Counted from the stretch's first letter, positions 16,486 to 25,547 are shown. The stretch: DNA of 64,000 nucleotides from Chryseobacterium pennipullorum (GCF_003384725.1 NZ_QNVV01000024.1:1-64000), one strand, 5' to 3'. Notes: generated by a model from the letters alone, not told the origin. A program made the numbers and translations.

Positions 16486-16878
16486 ATGCTAATCAAGATG
16501 AATGCCCGGCTAGATACCGTAATCCTTTACGTACAGGATGTTCAGCTGCTTAAAAACTTTTATGTAGACCATTTTGATCTTAAAGTGATCGAGGAAGATT
16601 CGGTCTGGGTTCTGCTTGACGCAGGAGCGGCCTATATTGGGCTCCATCGTGCCGGAAATTATTTTATAACAAATATGGAGGACACTGAAATCTTTGGCAG
16701 CAATACCAAAATAGTCTTTGAAATTGATATGGATATTAACTCTGCAAGGAATGAATTTGTTTTAAAGAATATTCCGATGAGAGAAATTAAAACATTTGAA
16801 AATTATCCCTTCATGCTTTGTGACGGAACTGATCCGGAAGGTAATGTGTTTCAACTAAAAAGCAGAAAAACAAGATAA
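16486..16878 (+). CDS. VOC-family (glyoxalase/bleomycin-resistance-like) protein
   Basis: A 130-aa protein with the VOC beta-alpha-beta-beta-beta pattern twice: ARLDTVILYVQDVQLLKNFY with VDHFDLKVIEEDSVWVLLDA, then TKIVFEIDMDINSARNEFVL with FMLCDGTDPEGNVFQLK. The last D-P-E-G-N-x-x-x-L is the classic VOC ending. Metal-ligand positions (H/E) are only partly evident, so the enzyme activity is unclear. It follows the DHFR-like gene by 23 bp, possibly in one operon. An in-frame ATG at 16498 is an alternative start. Confidence 0.85.
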   Translation: MLIKMNARLDTVILYVQDVQLLKNFYVDHFDLKVIEEDSVWVLLDAGAAYIGLHRAGNYFITNMEDTEIFGSNTKIVFEIDMDINSARNEFVLKNIPMREIKTFENYPFMLCDGTDPEGNVFQLKSRKTR

Positions 16879-17066
16879 AGCTAAAGCTCGCCATACTAGA
16901 ATATGGTATGAATACTAATCAGATCCTATGAAACATCTTTTTACTTCTTTGAACATAAGTCCTCAGAATGATTCAAAAATCTCTGAATAAAAAAGCACAT
17001 CATTTTAAATTTTTGAGCAAAGCATGTAATACAAACTGACGTATTATTGTTTTATCTAAAAAACAA

Positions 17067-18677
17067 ATGCGAACACTCTTAACCTGCGTTGTTGTGCTAT
17101 TAACAGCAACCTCCCTTTACTCACAGAAAACCAAGCAATTGGAAAAATTACTAGCAGCCTATGGACAAAACGGTCAGTTCAGTGGCTCCGTTCTGGTTGC
17201 TGAAAAAGGAAAAATTATTTTCGAAAAAAGCTACGGCTACCGAAACGGCCCGAAAAAGGAAAAAAACACCAACAACAGCCTTTACCGGATTTTTTCCACT
17301 ACAAAAATGTTTACGGCCACTGTCATTCTTAAGCTGGAGGAACAGGGAAAACTATCCTTACAAGATAAACTATCAAAATACTACCCGGACTTTCCAAAGG
17401 GAGACAGCATCACAGTCGCCCATCTGCTTTCCCATACTTCCGGTATTCCCAGTGAACAGAATACAGATCATACCGTTGATGAAAAAACATTCATACAGTA
17501 TATTTCAGGAAAGCCCCTGGAATTTTCACCAGGCAGCCAATGGAATTATTCCAATTCCGGATATTATATACTGGGATATATCATCAAAAAAGTGACCGGA
17601 TCAGACTATGATCAGGTGATAGAAAATTATATCCTGAAACCATTACAAATGAATCACACCGGATTTCATTTCAATATGGTAACTGATGAAAACAAAGCTT
17701 TTGGATATGAATTTTTATCTGATAATGCTTCCAGCGAAGCATTTCGTTTTAAGACAGATCATCCATTTGCTGCCGGTGCAATGTATTCTACCGTGGGCGA
17801 TCTTTTTAAGTTCAACGAAGCCATAAAAAATCATCAACTCCTGAAGAAGGAGACTTTGGAAAAAGCTTTTACCCCGTACCTCAAGGAACATTATGGGTTG
17901 GGCATTGTGATTTCTTCAGTTTTGGGTAAAAAGGCAGTGGGTCATGATGGTGGCGGACCTGGCTACCGAAGCAGATATTACCGGGTTTTAGAAGATGACC
18001 TGTGTATAATCGTCATTACAAATTCAGAATTATCACGTATCAATCTTATCGTGAGCCAGATGGAAAACATTCTGTACAATAAGCCTTACAACATTCCGAC
18101 AGCAGCAAAGATTCCTTTGCAGGATCTGAAAAAACTGGAAGGGGTCTATTCTACCGGCGATACAGAATTTTACATTACCGTTACAGACGGGCAGGTGGTT
18201 TTCAGAGAGAAAAACAATCCAAGGTGTTTATTGTATCCTATTTCCAGTACGTACTTCCAGTTGGATGAGACGTTCACGTTCACTTTCAAGCCCAATAAGG
18301 CCGGGGAAATTGATGCGCTTACCGTTAGATTTAGCGATGGTAAGATAAAAACCGGAAAAAGACAGGCTACAGGGGCCCGATGGGGAATCATTGGAGATGC
18401 GACTCCCTCAGGATGGGATGGTAAAGATATTCCTTTGCAAAGCGACCCGAAAAACCCTAAGATCTTCTTTCTCAAAAATTATCCGTTAAAGAAAGGTAAA
18501 TTCAAATTCAGATTTGATAACGATTGGGGATATGTTTACGGGCTGAGTGATGATGGCAAAAGCATTGCCCTCGAAGCCTATGACTTGCACATCGTAGAAG
18601 ACGGCAAATACGATATTGTTTTTGATACAACCCATTCTATTAAACCTCAATACAACATCAGAAAATCAGTTCAGTAA
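17067..18677 (+). CDS. Serine hydrolase of the class C beta-lactamase/DD-peptidase fold
   Basis: A 536-aa exported protein. The signal peptide covers residues 1-20. The penicillin-binding/beta-lactamase-like domain spans about 30-340, with S77-T-T-K80 (SxxK), Y161-S-N163 (YxN) and H293-D-G295 (HxG in place of KTG). All catalytic motifs are present. About 350-440 is a DUF3471-like beta domain, and about 440-536 is an additional beta-rich C-terminal domain. Such enzymes usually are esterases or D-amino-acid peptidases rather than true beta-lactamases; substrate unknown. It is followed by a strong terminator. Confidence 0.88.
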   Translation: MRTLLTCVVVLLTATSLYSQKTKQLEKLLAAYGQNGQFSGSVLVAEKGKIIFEKSYGYRNGPKKEKNTNNSLYRIFSTTKMFTATVILKLEEQGKLSLQDKLSKYYPDFPKGDSITVAHLLSHTSGIPSEQNTDHTVDEKTFIQYISGKPLEFSPGSQWNYSNSGYYILGYIIKKVTGSDYDQVIENYILKPLQMNHTGFHFNMVTDENKAFGYEFLSDNASSEAFRFKTDHPFAAGAMYSTVGDLFKFNEAIKNHQLLKKETLEKAFTPYLKEHYGLGIVISSVLGKKAVGHDGGGPGYRSRYYRVLEDDLCIIVITNSELSRINLIVSQMENILYNKPYNIPTAAKIPLQDLKKLEGVYSTGDTEFYITVTDGQVVFREKNNPRCLLYPISSTYFQLDETFTFTFKPNKAGEIDALTVRFSDGKIKTGKRQATGARWGIIGDATPSGWDGKDIPLQSDPKNPKIFFLKNYPLKKGKFKFRFDNDWGYVYGLSDDGKSIALEAYDLHIVEDGKYDIVFDTTHSIKPQYNIRKSVQ

Positions 18678-18699
18678 AAATTTAAAAATATTTCTTTTC

Positions 18700-18728
18700 A
18701 CCGCTCTGTTTTTTCAGGGCGGTTTTTA
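18700..18728 (+). terminator. Rho-independent terminator
   Basis: ACCGCTCTG paired with CAGGGCGGT (one G.U pair), then TTTTTATTTTT, just behind the serine hydrolase gene. Confidence 0.85.
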
Positions 18729-18796
18729 TTTTTATATCAGTTGATATTTTTGCTTATTTTTATTTGACCAAAAGTCAAACTCACAAAATAAAGTTT

Positions 18797-19180
18797 ATGC
18801 CCCACTTTATCATAGATTGCTCGCAGGATATCCTTTTGCAGAGGGCACCAGACGAGATCATGGATGCCCTGTACGAAGCTGCCCGCTCTACGGGCTTGTT
18901 TGTAGAGAATGACATCAAAGTAAGGCTTCAGCCCTACTCTTATTTCCGGCTGGGAAACGGCAAGAAAAACTTTCTGCATGTTTTCGGATATATTATGGAA
19001 GGCCGCGATACCGAACAAAAGGCCCATCTCTCCAATCAGATTTGTACCTGCCTTACCGCACTGCTTCCTGATATTTCTTTCCTGTCTGTCAATATCGATG
19101 AATTTGCAGCAGCTACGTACAGCAACAAAGCATTGATTGATCCCCAAAATGAAAATAAGGACAGGCATTTCGGATTATAA
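18797..19180 (+). CDS. 5-carboxymethyl-2-hydroxymuconate Delta-isomerase (CHMI) family tautomerase
   Basis: A 127-aa protein. ATG 18797 is chosen because it gives the sequence M-P-H-F-I-I-D-C-S; in this superfamily the Pro after the removed Met is the catalytic base. The longer frame to 18764 would abolish that. The VFGYIMEGRDTEQKAHLSNQ segment with R-D-x-E-x-K and the ending VNIDEFAAATYSNK match CHMI. CHMI isomerises a ring-cleavage product in homoprotocatechuate degradation, but no other pathway gene is nearby, so another keto-enol substrate is possible. Confidence 0.87.
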   Translation: MPHFIIDCSQDILLQRAPDEIMDALYEAARSTGLFVENDIKVRLQPYSYFRLGNGKKNFLHVFGYIMEGRDTEQKAHLSNQICTCLTALLPDISFLSVNIDEFAAATYSNKALIDPQNENKDRHFGL

Positions 19181-19226
19181 TCCCAGCCATTAAAAAAACA
19201 TCTAAACCAACAAAATATCAATTACT

Positions 19227-19730
19227 ATGAGCTTAAAAACATTAACCACTAAAAGTGTTCAGTACAATAATTGGGTCGTTAACAAATATATCGACTGGTT
19301 ATCAACAAAATCTGATGAACAGCTTAATCAGGAAACCATCTCAAGCTTTCCGACGATCCTGAAAACCTTACACCACATCTGGCAGACGCAGGAATACTGG
19401 TGGAGCTTCATTGCAGAAAACAACGAATTCGATTTTGAAAAAACCTCAGCGGTAGCTACCAAAGAAGAGATTTTCAATGCGATAAAAGGTAATTCACAAA
19501 AACTGGTGGATTATGTTTCTGGATTGTCTGAAGAAGATCTCTCAAAAAACGTGAAGATAGAATCCCAATGGTTTCAGTGCGACTTTTCCAAATACGAATA
19601 CATCCAGCATGCCATTCTCCACGGGACTTATCACAGAGGGCAGATCGTAACGATGGGACGCAATGTAGGAATAACAGATGCACCCATGACCGATTTTAAT
19701 TTCTGGAATATTTATAAAGATCAGCAATAA
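19227..19730 (+). CDS. DinB-family (DUF664-like) protein
   Basis: A 167-aa four-helix protein of the DinB/YfiT metal-binding superfamily. It has VQYNNWVVNKYIDWLSTKSD, TLHHIWQTQEYWW (first His ligand) and the C-terminal IQHAILHGTYHRGQIVTMGR, which supplies the two other histidines in H-x3-H. Members act as thiol-dependent transferases or detoxification enzymes; the exact substrate is unknown. A DnaA-box-like TGTGGATAA follows it at 19742-19750. Confidence 0.9.
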   Translation: MSLKTLTTKSVQYNNWVVNKYIDWLSTKSDEQLNQETISSFPTILKTLHHIWQTQEYWWSFIAENNEFDFEKTSAVATKEEIFNAIKGNSQKLVDYVSGLSEEDLSKNVKIESQWFQCDFSKYEYIQHAILHGTYHRGQIVTMGRNVGITDAPMTDFNFWNIYKDQQ

Positions 19731-19741
19731 ACCCGACCATT

Positions 19742-19750
19742 TGTGGATAA
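19742..19750 (-). promoter_or_regulatory. Outlying perfect DnaA box
   Basis: TGTGGATAA (reverse complement TTATCCACA) lies between the DinB gene and the metallopeptidase, 1.1 kb left of the main DnaA-box cluster. Confidence 0.4.
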
Positions 19751-19808
19751 GTCTGATGGATCATCCCAAGCTTTCACATATAACAGTAAGAAATATAACC
19801 TATTCCCA

Positions 19809-20816
19809 ATGAAAAGAAGCACTCTGTTTTTATTACCTTTTATTTTTATATTATTCTCAACGCAACCATTGATTGCTCAAAACATTGATTATAAAAAGCT
19901 AGAGCAAATTCCCGACAGTGTAAAAATTGGAAATATTGTAATCCTTAACTTATTCAAACATCAGCTTCTTGCTCATAAAAACAATAAATATGACTCTGTA
20001 AGGATCATTAATAATGTTTATCTACCTCACAAAAAACTTTGGGACAGCTGTTATGGGGTGATCTTCGGTGAAGAAAATGGCCATCTTTTCAATAATCCAA
20101 AAGGAATGATTTCCTGGAATAAAACATTGTACAGAGACAATAAAAAACAGTTTGAAGAAAAGACCAATATCCTTTTAGGGATCAATGTTGAAAAAACATT
20201 AAAAAAAACCCTTACAAAATTCAGAACTTTGGTTCCTTTTCAGCCCAAAGCTAAAATAAGCCTGCTTTTTACTCCCTTGACAGGAATTGCTTTTGGCGGC
20301 TGTAATGATGAGCAATTTGCATTAGAACTCAACAATAAAAGTCTAGATATTCTCTATGCATTTGAAAAAGGTTTTCCCCACGAACTTAACCATCTCGTAT
20401 ATGAACATTTCAGAAAAGCCAATCCGGATGGAGAATCTGCTCTAAGCCAAACTATCGACGAAGGGTTTGCATGTTATTTTACCTATGTATTTTTCGACAG
20501 GAAAATACAAAAATACGAAGCTGTAGAAAATATGACTCAGGAAAATTGGAACTGGTACGTCACACATGAAAAAGAAATCTTCACAAAGCTAAAACCTTAT
20601 TTCACTGATACATCAGGCAATAATCCTCTATTAAGAAATGATAAGCTAAAAACATTTCCGGAAGCGCCAAAATCTATAAATTACTGGCTTGGTTTCAGAA
20701 TCATTGAAAAGTATGTGGAAAAACATGGCTCAGATTCATGGAAAGATGTTTATAACATGACTCCAAAAGACCTGCTGGAAAAAAGTGGCTATGAAAAATA
20801 TATCGAAAACTTATAG
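19809..20816 (+). CDS. Secreted HELNH zinc metallopeptidase-like protein
   Basis: A 335-aa exported protein. ATG 19809 starts the signal peptide (MKRSTLFLLPFIFILFSTQP, cleaved near QPLIAQ). A GFPHELNHLVYEHF segment gives an HExxH zinc site (H191, E192, H195), and TIDEGFACYF (E218) supplies the third, gluzincin-type ligand 23 residues later. This matches the DUF2268-like predicted Zn-proteases. Activity and substrate are inferred. The protein would work in the periplasm or outside. It lies between two DnaA-box sites and has no operon partner. Confidence 0.78.
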   Translation: MKRSTLFLLPFIFILFSTQPLIAQNIDYKKLEQIPDSVKIGNIVILNLFKHQLLAHKNNKYDSVRIINNVYLPHKKLWDSCYGVIFGEENGHLFNNPKGMISWNKTLYRDNKKQFEEKTNILLGINVEKTLKKTLTKFRTLVPFQPKAKISLLFTPLTGIAFGGCNDEQFALELNNKSLDILYAFEKGFPHELNHLVYEHFRKANPDGESALSQTIDEGFACYFTYVFFDRKIQKYEAVENMTQENWNWYVTHEKEIFTKLKPYFTDTSGNNPLLRNDKLKTFPEAPKSINYWLGFRIIEKYVEKHGSDSWKDVYNMTPKDLLEKSGYEKYIENL

Positions 20817-21113
20817 TTATCCACAATACAATCATTACAATAGAAAACTCAACTCCAACAATTGATTATAACGAGTTGATTTTATGAATATTTAAATTCA
20901 AAATAGATGTCTATCCACCTGTACTAAAATATGTGGATAACTTTTTCATGGTTCCATACTCTCTTGTGGATAAACTATGGATAAGTTTTTCGATTATTTT
21001 AAAACGTTCACGTAATCAAATAATATTCAAATCATTAAAATAGACCCTGCTTTTTGTGGAATTACAGAAGAAATAAAAATAGGTGGATAAGTTTTGTGGA
21101 TAACTTATCCATA
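20817..21113. other. DnaA-box cluster in a 400-bp gene-free stretch
   Basis: Perfect boxes (TTATCCACA or its complement) lie at 20817-20825 (+), 20932-20940 (-), 20965-20973 (-) and 21095-21103 (-). Single-mismatch boxes lie at 20976-20984 (-), 21082-21090 (-) and 21105-21113 (+). Between them, about 20985-21050 is strongly AT-rich, like a duplex-unwinding element. A ninth box lies at 19742. A 9-mer is expected only about once per 130 kb counting both strands, so the cluster is not chance. It may be a replication origin, a DnaA-titration site or a DnaA-controlled promoter. Gene orientation (rpoBC facing it) does not support a simple oriC. Confidence 0.5.
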
Positions 21114-21176
21114 CTTTTTAGGATGAATTTTTATTTATTCATACCTACAATTCCCATATGATTACTGCGATTTTGT

Positions 21177-21184
21177 AAATTTGG
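21177..21184 (+). promoter_or_regulatory. TAnnTTTG promoter element
   Basis: TAAATTTG lies 30 bp ahead of the alpha/beta-hydrolase ATG at 21215 and fits the -7 element. Confidence 0.5.
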
Positions 21185-21214
21185 TTTATCATACACCAAT
21201 ACTCAAAATTTTAA

Positions 21215-21991
21215 ATGGAAAAATACACAGCATCATCAGACGGTCAGAAGATTCATTACAAAGAATCAGGCAACGGAAGTACCACGATACTATTTGTTCA
21301 TGGATGGCTAGGAAATACAGAATGGTGGGCAGCCCAACAGGAAAATTTCAAAAATAAATTTCATGTTATTCAGATCGATCTTGCCGGACACGGAAAATCA
21401 GATGCATCCAGACAGGACTGGACCAGCGCTGGATATGCTGACGATATTAAAGCTGTAGCTGATGCAGCCGGTTCTCAGGAAATTATTCTTGTGGGGCATT
21501 CTATGTCCGGAGCTTATGTACTTGAAGCCTCATTGAAAATCCCGCAGGTAAAAGGTTTAATTCTTATTGATACATTGAAAAATTTAGATGAAACTTTCAC
21601 GGAAGAACAGACTGAAGAAGTTTTATCATTGTATAAATCTGATTTTAAGCACACTGTGGAACATCTTCTGCCGCAATATCTGTTTGTTGAACAAACCCCT
21701 CCCGAGGTAAAAGAAAGGCTACAATACGAATTTCTTCAGAGCGAGCCTGAACTGGCGATCAACGTCCTCAGACCATTGTATAAAACGGATTTCAGAACCA
21801 TTGCAAAGCTGGTTCAGGTACCCGTAATAGCCATCAATTCTGATGCTTCTCCTACTGATTTGGAAAACAACCGGAAATATTTGAAAAACTATCATTATGT
21901 TACCATTGAAGGAGTCGGGCATTATCCTATGTTGGAAAAACCGGATGAGTTCAATACGATCATTGATGGAGTGATCAAAAAATTAATCTAA
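21215..21991 (+). CDS. Cytoplasmic alpha/beta-fold hydrolase
   Basis: A 258-aa hydrolase without signal peptide. It has ILFVHGWLGNTEWW (oxyanion region), IQIDLAGHGKSD, the nucleophile elbow VGHSMSG (S96), the acid in AINSDASPT and GVGHYPMLEKP with the catalytic His. It is close in architecture to haloperoxidase/pimeloyl-methyl-ester-like hydrolases; the substrate cannot be told. It is followed at 10 bp by the DUF2200 gene, so the two are probably co-transcribed. Confidence 0.88.
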   Translation: MEKYTASSDGQKIHYKESGNGSTTILFVHGWLGNTEWWAAQQENFKNKFHVIQIDLAGHGKSDASRQDWTSAGYADDIKAVADAAGSQEIILVGHSMSGAYVLEASLKIPQVKGLILIDTLKNLDETFTEEQTEEVLSLYKSDFKHTVEHLLPQYLFVEQTPPEVKERLQYEFLQSEPELAINVLRPLYKTDFRTIAKLVQVPVIAINSDASPTDLENNRKYLKNYHYVTIEGVGHYPMLEKPDEFNTIIDGVIKKLI

Positions 21992-22001
21992 TACTCAAGT
22001 T

Positions 22002-22355
22002 ATGCAAAATACCAGAATTTTCACGACTGCATTTGCCAGTGTTTATCCCCATTACATTCAAAAGGCAGAAAAAAAGGGGCGCACTAAAGAGGAAGTGCAT
22101 GAGATTATATTCTGGCTGACAGGATATGATGAAAAAAGTCTTCAGAAGATACTCATGGACCGCACGGATTTTAAAACATTTTTTGACCAGGCTCCCCAAA
22201 TGAATCCTAATACAACCCTGATAACAGGAGTTATCTGTGGATATCGCGTAGAAGAAATTGAAGATGAGCTGATGAGAAACATCCGGTATCTGGATAAGCT
22301 GATTGATGAACTGGCTAAGGGAAAGAAGATGGAAAAAATATTAAGAACGGTTTAA
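22002..22355 (+). CDS. DUF2200 domain-containing protein
   Basis: A 117-aa soluble protein matching DUF2200 over its full length. It has ASVYPHYIQKAEKKGRTKEE, HEIIFWLTGYDEKSLQKIL and GVICGYRVEEIEDELMRNIR. The family is small, conserved and uncharacterised; the repeated helix pattern suggests a compact helical domain. It lies 10 bp downstream of an alpha/beta-hydrolase gene on the same strand. Confidence 0.9.
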   Translation: MQNTRIFTTAFASVYPHYIQKAEKKGRTKEEVHEIIFWLTGYDEKSLQKILMDRTDFKTFFDQAPQMNPNTTLITGVICGYRVEEIEDELMRNIRYLDKLIDELAKGKKMEKILRTV

Positions 22356-22492
22356 ATTTTTTTTTGGATCTTAAAATCTGACAAATCTCTTTTCCATTTC
22401 AAAAAACTTCCCGAAATTAGCGGTCTGTGCTTTAAATACTATTCAATGAAATAAAAATTTAAATTAAAACATACAGTAAAACTTAGGATAAG

Positions 22493-22614
22493 TTTTCTTC
22501 GGGGCAGGGTGAAATTCCCTACCGGCGGTTACAGTCCGCGACTCCTTTCTCCGGAAAGGACTGATCTGGTGAAATTCCGGAACCGACAGTTAAAGTCTGG
22601 ATGGGAGAAGAAAA
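22493..22614 (+). promoter_or_regulatory. FMN riboswitch (RFN element)
   Basis: All hallmark segments are present: closing P1 stem TTTTCTTC (22493-22500) with GAAGAAAA (22607-22614), the GGGGCAGGGTGAAATTCCCT core, ACCGGCGGT, AGTCCGCGA, CTGATCTGGTGAAATTCCGG, AACCGACAGT and AGTCTGGATGGGAG. It precedes ribB, whose expression FMN would repress. Confidence 0.97.
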
Positions 22615-22666
22615 TGAGACGATCAATAGGATTCCCTTGGGACTCTTATTGTGTCGTATTTCATTT
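22612..22666 (+). promoter_or_regulatory. Expression-platform hairpin of the riboswitch
   Basis: AAATGA pairs with TCATTT, ACGA with TCGT, and AATAGGA with TCTTATT, giving a long hairpin directly behind the aptamer. It starts inside the P1 3' strand, so it could compete with P1. No U-tract follows, which favours anti-translational or alternative control over a plain terminator. Confidence 0.5.
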
Positions 22667-22709
22667 CCATGTACCGAAGAATATTTTAACTTTTAAAAAG
22701 TAAAATAAC

Positions 22710-23357
22710 ATGGAAAAATTATTAGAACAATTCGGAGCTACCTCCAAAGAACGTGTAGAAAAAGCACTTCAAACATTACAAAAGGGAAAAGGTATTCTAT
22801 TGGTAGATGATGAAAACCGCGAAAACGAAGGTGACATCATCTTTCCCGCTTCCACCATTACAGAACAGGACATGGCACTTCTGATCCGCGAATGCAGCGG
22901 CATTGTCTGCTTATGCATTTCTGAGGAAAAAAGCCGCCACCTCAATCTGCGTCCGATGGTGGAAACCAACAACTCCAAAAACCAAACCGCATTCACCATT
23001 TCTATTGAAGCCAAAGAAGGCGTAGAATCGGGAGTATCTGCGAAAGACCGCGTAACAACGATAAGAACCGCCGTAGCGGAAAATGCCCAGGCAGAACATA
23101 TTGCAAGCCCGGGACACGTTTTTCCTTTGATCGCCAGAAAAGAAGGCGTTTTTGAAAGAAGGGGCCATACGGAAGGAAGTGTAGATCTTGTCAAAATGGC
23201 CAACCTCGGTGATGATGCCGTACTTTGTGAACTCACCAATGAAGACGGATCTATGGCAAGACTGCCTGAAATAGTAGATTTTGCGATCAGAAAAGAAATG
23301 AGCGTCGTGACCATTGAAGACATCTACGCGTACCGTAAAATGATCATCAGCAATTAA
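22710..23357 (+). CDS. ribB: 3,4-dihydroxy-2-butanone 4-phosphate synthase
   Basis: A 215-aa RibB that converts ribulose 5-phosphate to 3,4-dihydroxy-2-butanone 4-phosphate plus formate for riboflavin synthesis. It has GILLVDDENRENEGDIIFPA (acidic metal-binding loop D-D-E-x-R-E-N-E-G-D), ECSGIVCLC, the flexible loop DRVTTIRTAV, SPGHVFPL and RRGHTEGSVDL. It is a stand-alone domain rather than the RibBA fusion, with normal length. It is controlled by the FMN riboswitch immediately upstream. A good terminator follows, so it is transcribed alone. Confidence 0.96.
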   Translation: MEKLLEQFGATSKERVEKALQTLQKGKGILLVDDENRENEGDIIFPASTITEQDMALLIRECSGIVCLCISEEKSRHLNLRPMVETNNSKNQTAFTISIEAKEGVESGVSAKDRVTTIRTAVAENAQAEHIASPGHVFPLIARKEGVFERRGHTEGSVDLVKMANLGDDAVLCELTNEDGSMARLPEIVDFAIRKEMSVVTIEDIYAYRKMIISN

Positions 23358-23383
23358 ACGTACAACGATTTAGCGCACAGAAT

Positions 23384-23417
23384 AAACCACCGGATCCTTA
23401 TCTGGTGGTTTTTTTAT
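23384..23417 (+). terminator. Rho-independent terminator of ribB
   Basis: AAACCACC pairs with GGTGGTTT around a GGAT...ATCT inner part, followed by TTTTTT. Confidence 0.85.
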
Positions 23418-23462
23418 GACAATACTGATAAAGAGATTTGATGATTATGATCTTTCCAATCT

Positions 23463-25547
23463 CTAAAATGTGGCAGCAGGTGCAGTTTCATTATTCAGCT
23501 TTCGCTGGATCTCTGTTTTTTTACCTGTAGAGAAATCATAACTCAGCCCCAACACAAACATAGATTTGTTGTTCATAATCTGGGTGTGAACCCCGTAATC
23601 CACGAGGCTTTCCGGAAGACTTTTCGTTTTGTATTCCGAAGGCATTCCCATCCAGTACATTCCGGTAGAAAACGTCCAGTTCTTGTGCTTGTAGCTTACA
23701 AAAATATGATTCTGATTTTCATTGGTATTCAGGAATGCCCCATTGAGGCTGTACACCGGCATATTGAACTGATACTGCAGTGAAAAAGATTGATATTCTG
23801 ACGACAGCACGAAATAATTACCCAAAAAATTATTCCTGATCAACGCTCCTGTACTTGTCCGGACGGTTTCAGAGGTAGGTGTAAGAACAGCTTTTACCAC
23901 CAGAAGATTACTGCCAAAAGGTTTATAAGATCCTGTCAGCTGTGCTCCGTAGCGCTGGCCGTTTTTTCCATTTTCATAGGTCAGTGCATAACCGCCCAAT
24001 TCACCGTCCTGCACGTAATACTGATTGATCACCCTATCTGTATACCGGTAAAACAGCGCTGCATTAAAGTCAAAGTATTTGTTGTTAAAAGAATAGGTAA
24101 GGGTATTTGCAAAAACCTGCTGCGACTTTAAAAAAGGATTTCCCCGCTGCACGATATTAGGAGCCAGCTGCACCACATTACTGCTCAATGCATTACTCAA
24201 AGGACTTACCGGATTGTAACTCCCGGTAAAGCGTAGACTCTGGTTCGCCTTCATCTGATACCCTAAAATAACTTTGGGTGTAAAGGTCCATTCATCAAAA
24301 ATAGTTTCAGCACTCTTATTATGAATATGGGTAAGTCCTGCTCCGATACGATAGCTGAATTTATCCACTTTGCCTGAAAATTCAGAATAAAAATACTGTT
24401 CAAGATAATTAACACTATACTGAGAATATCCTGTAAGATTATTTAGGTCATTTGAAATGGAAGTCCTTGAGATTCTATAGCCTGATGAAAGCTTTCCTGC
24501 TGTAAAATCATGCGTATGGGCAAGTTCTCCCACAAGACTTGTCTGCTTTGCTTTCAAAAGCATATCGTTATCATATACGGGAAGTCCGGTATCAGTAATC
24601 CATTCCTTAGCCGTTTCCGTGGTCCGTGTTGTATAATGGGAGCCCACAATATTAATGCTCAGTTCATCCTTTTCCCCTATTTTTTTAGAATAATAAAGAT
24701 CCAGTTTAGGAATTACATACCTGGACCCGTTATTTTTAAACATGGCATGAGCTTCACTCAACTCGTCCTGTGTAAAAACACTCTTCCCCACCCCTTTTGA
24801 GAACCGGCTGAAAATATCCGTATTCAGCTTAACCTGAAAAGCATAATCATCAGGAATAAGCCTGGTAAAACGAAGCGCCAGATTCTGAAAAGTATACCCG
24901 AAATGATCGGTCCTGTTTTCGTCTGAACGGCTATCCTTTCCGTTCAGCCTGTAATCGTAGATACTGTTCACCCGTCTGTCATTATAATCCCGCAGGTTCA
25001 GCGAATATTCCAGGCCAAAGTTATTTTTCCCTTTTGTATAATTGGCATAAGCAGAACCATTGACAAATCCAGTATTCAGAGCAGTAGAGACATCTGCTCC
25101 GAAAACATAACCTGTTTCGGAAGATCTGGTAAGAATATTGACCACCGTGTCAGCCCTTGTGGCCCATCTTGCCGGCGGAATATCATAATACTCTACTTTG
25201 ATCACTTCAGAAGGCGGCACACTGCGGATCTGAAGATCAGTCGCTTCAACGCCATTGATCAGAAAAAGGGTTGTCCCTCCCTTTGTGCTTGTAATGGTAT
25301 TCGCTACCGGATCTAGCTGTAATTCGGGAAGAGTACTGAGCAAATCCTTTGCATACCGGGCTCTGTCCAGTGCCGTTTTATCAAAAGTGTAAACGGCTTT
25401 GTCGGCAAACTGCTTTTTGCGCTGTGACTTCAGAACGACTTCCTGAATTTCTCTTGTTTCTCCCACATCAGCAGTATCAGTTTTAAGCTCTTGTGCTGCT
25501 ACCAACACTCCAACAAGAAAGAAAAGGCTGCCTATTGTTTTTTTCAT
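23463..25547 (-). CDS. TonB-dependent receptor-like outer-membrane beta-barrel protein
   Basis: A 694-aa outer-membrane protein with signal peptide (MKKTIGSLFFLVGVLVAAQE). A plug-like domain spans about 30-150 (EIQEVVLKSQRKKQ, LLSTLPELQLD, TLFLINGVEATDLQIRSVPP), followed by a long barrel of alternating strands with aromatic girdles ending in YDFSTGKK and a short tail. It lacks the CarboxypepD_reg domain that often precedes the plug in SusC-type receptors, and no SusD partner is nearby, so it belongs to the shorter outer-membrane beta-barrel family. Substrate is unknown. It stands alone, leftward. Confidence 0.86.
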   Translation of the reverse strand: MKKTIGSLFFLVGVLVAAQELKTDTADVGETREIQEVVLKSQRKKQFADKAVYTFDKTALDRARYAKDLLSTLPELQLDPVANTITSTKGGTTLFLINGVEATDLQIRSVPPSEVIKVEYYDIPPARWATRADTVVNILTRSSETGYVFGADVSTALNTGFVNGSAYANYTKGKNNFGLEYSLNLRDYNDRRVNSIYDYRLNGKDSRSDENRTDHFGYTFQNLALRFTRLIPDDYAFQVKLNTDIFSRFSKGVGKSVFTQDELSEAHAMFKNNGSRYVIPKLDLYYSKKIGEKDELSINIVGSHYTTRTTETAKEWITDTGLPVYDNDMLLKAKQTSLVGELAHTHDFTAGKLSSGYRISRTSISNDLNNLTGYSQYSVNYLEQYFYSEFSGKVDKFSYRIGAGLTHIHNKSAETIFDEWTFTPKVILGYQMKANQSLRFTGSYNPVSPLSNALSSNVVQLAPNIVQRGNPFLKSQQVFANTLTYSFNNKYFDFNAALFYRYTDRVINQYYVQDGELGGYALTYENGKNGQRYGAQLTGSYKPFGSNLLVVKAVLTPTSETVRTSTGALIRNNFLGNYFVLSSEYQSFSLQYQFNMPVYSLNGAFLNTNENQNHIFVSYKHKNWTFSTGMYWMGMPSEYKTKSLPESLVDYGVHTQIMNNKSMFVLGLSYDFSTGKKTEIQRKLNNETAPAATF

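Noticed and set aside
22769..23323. 184-codon open frame opposite ribB
   Set aside because: Antisense of the well-supported ribB; Ser-rich product typical of a shadow frame.
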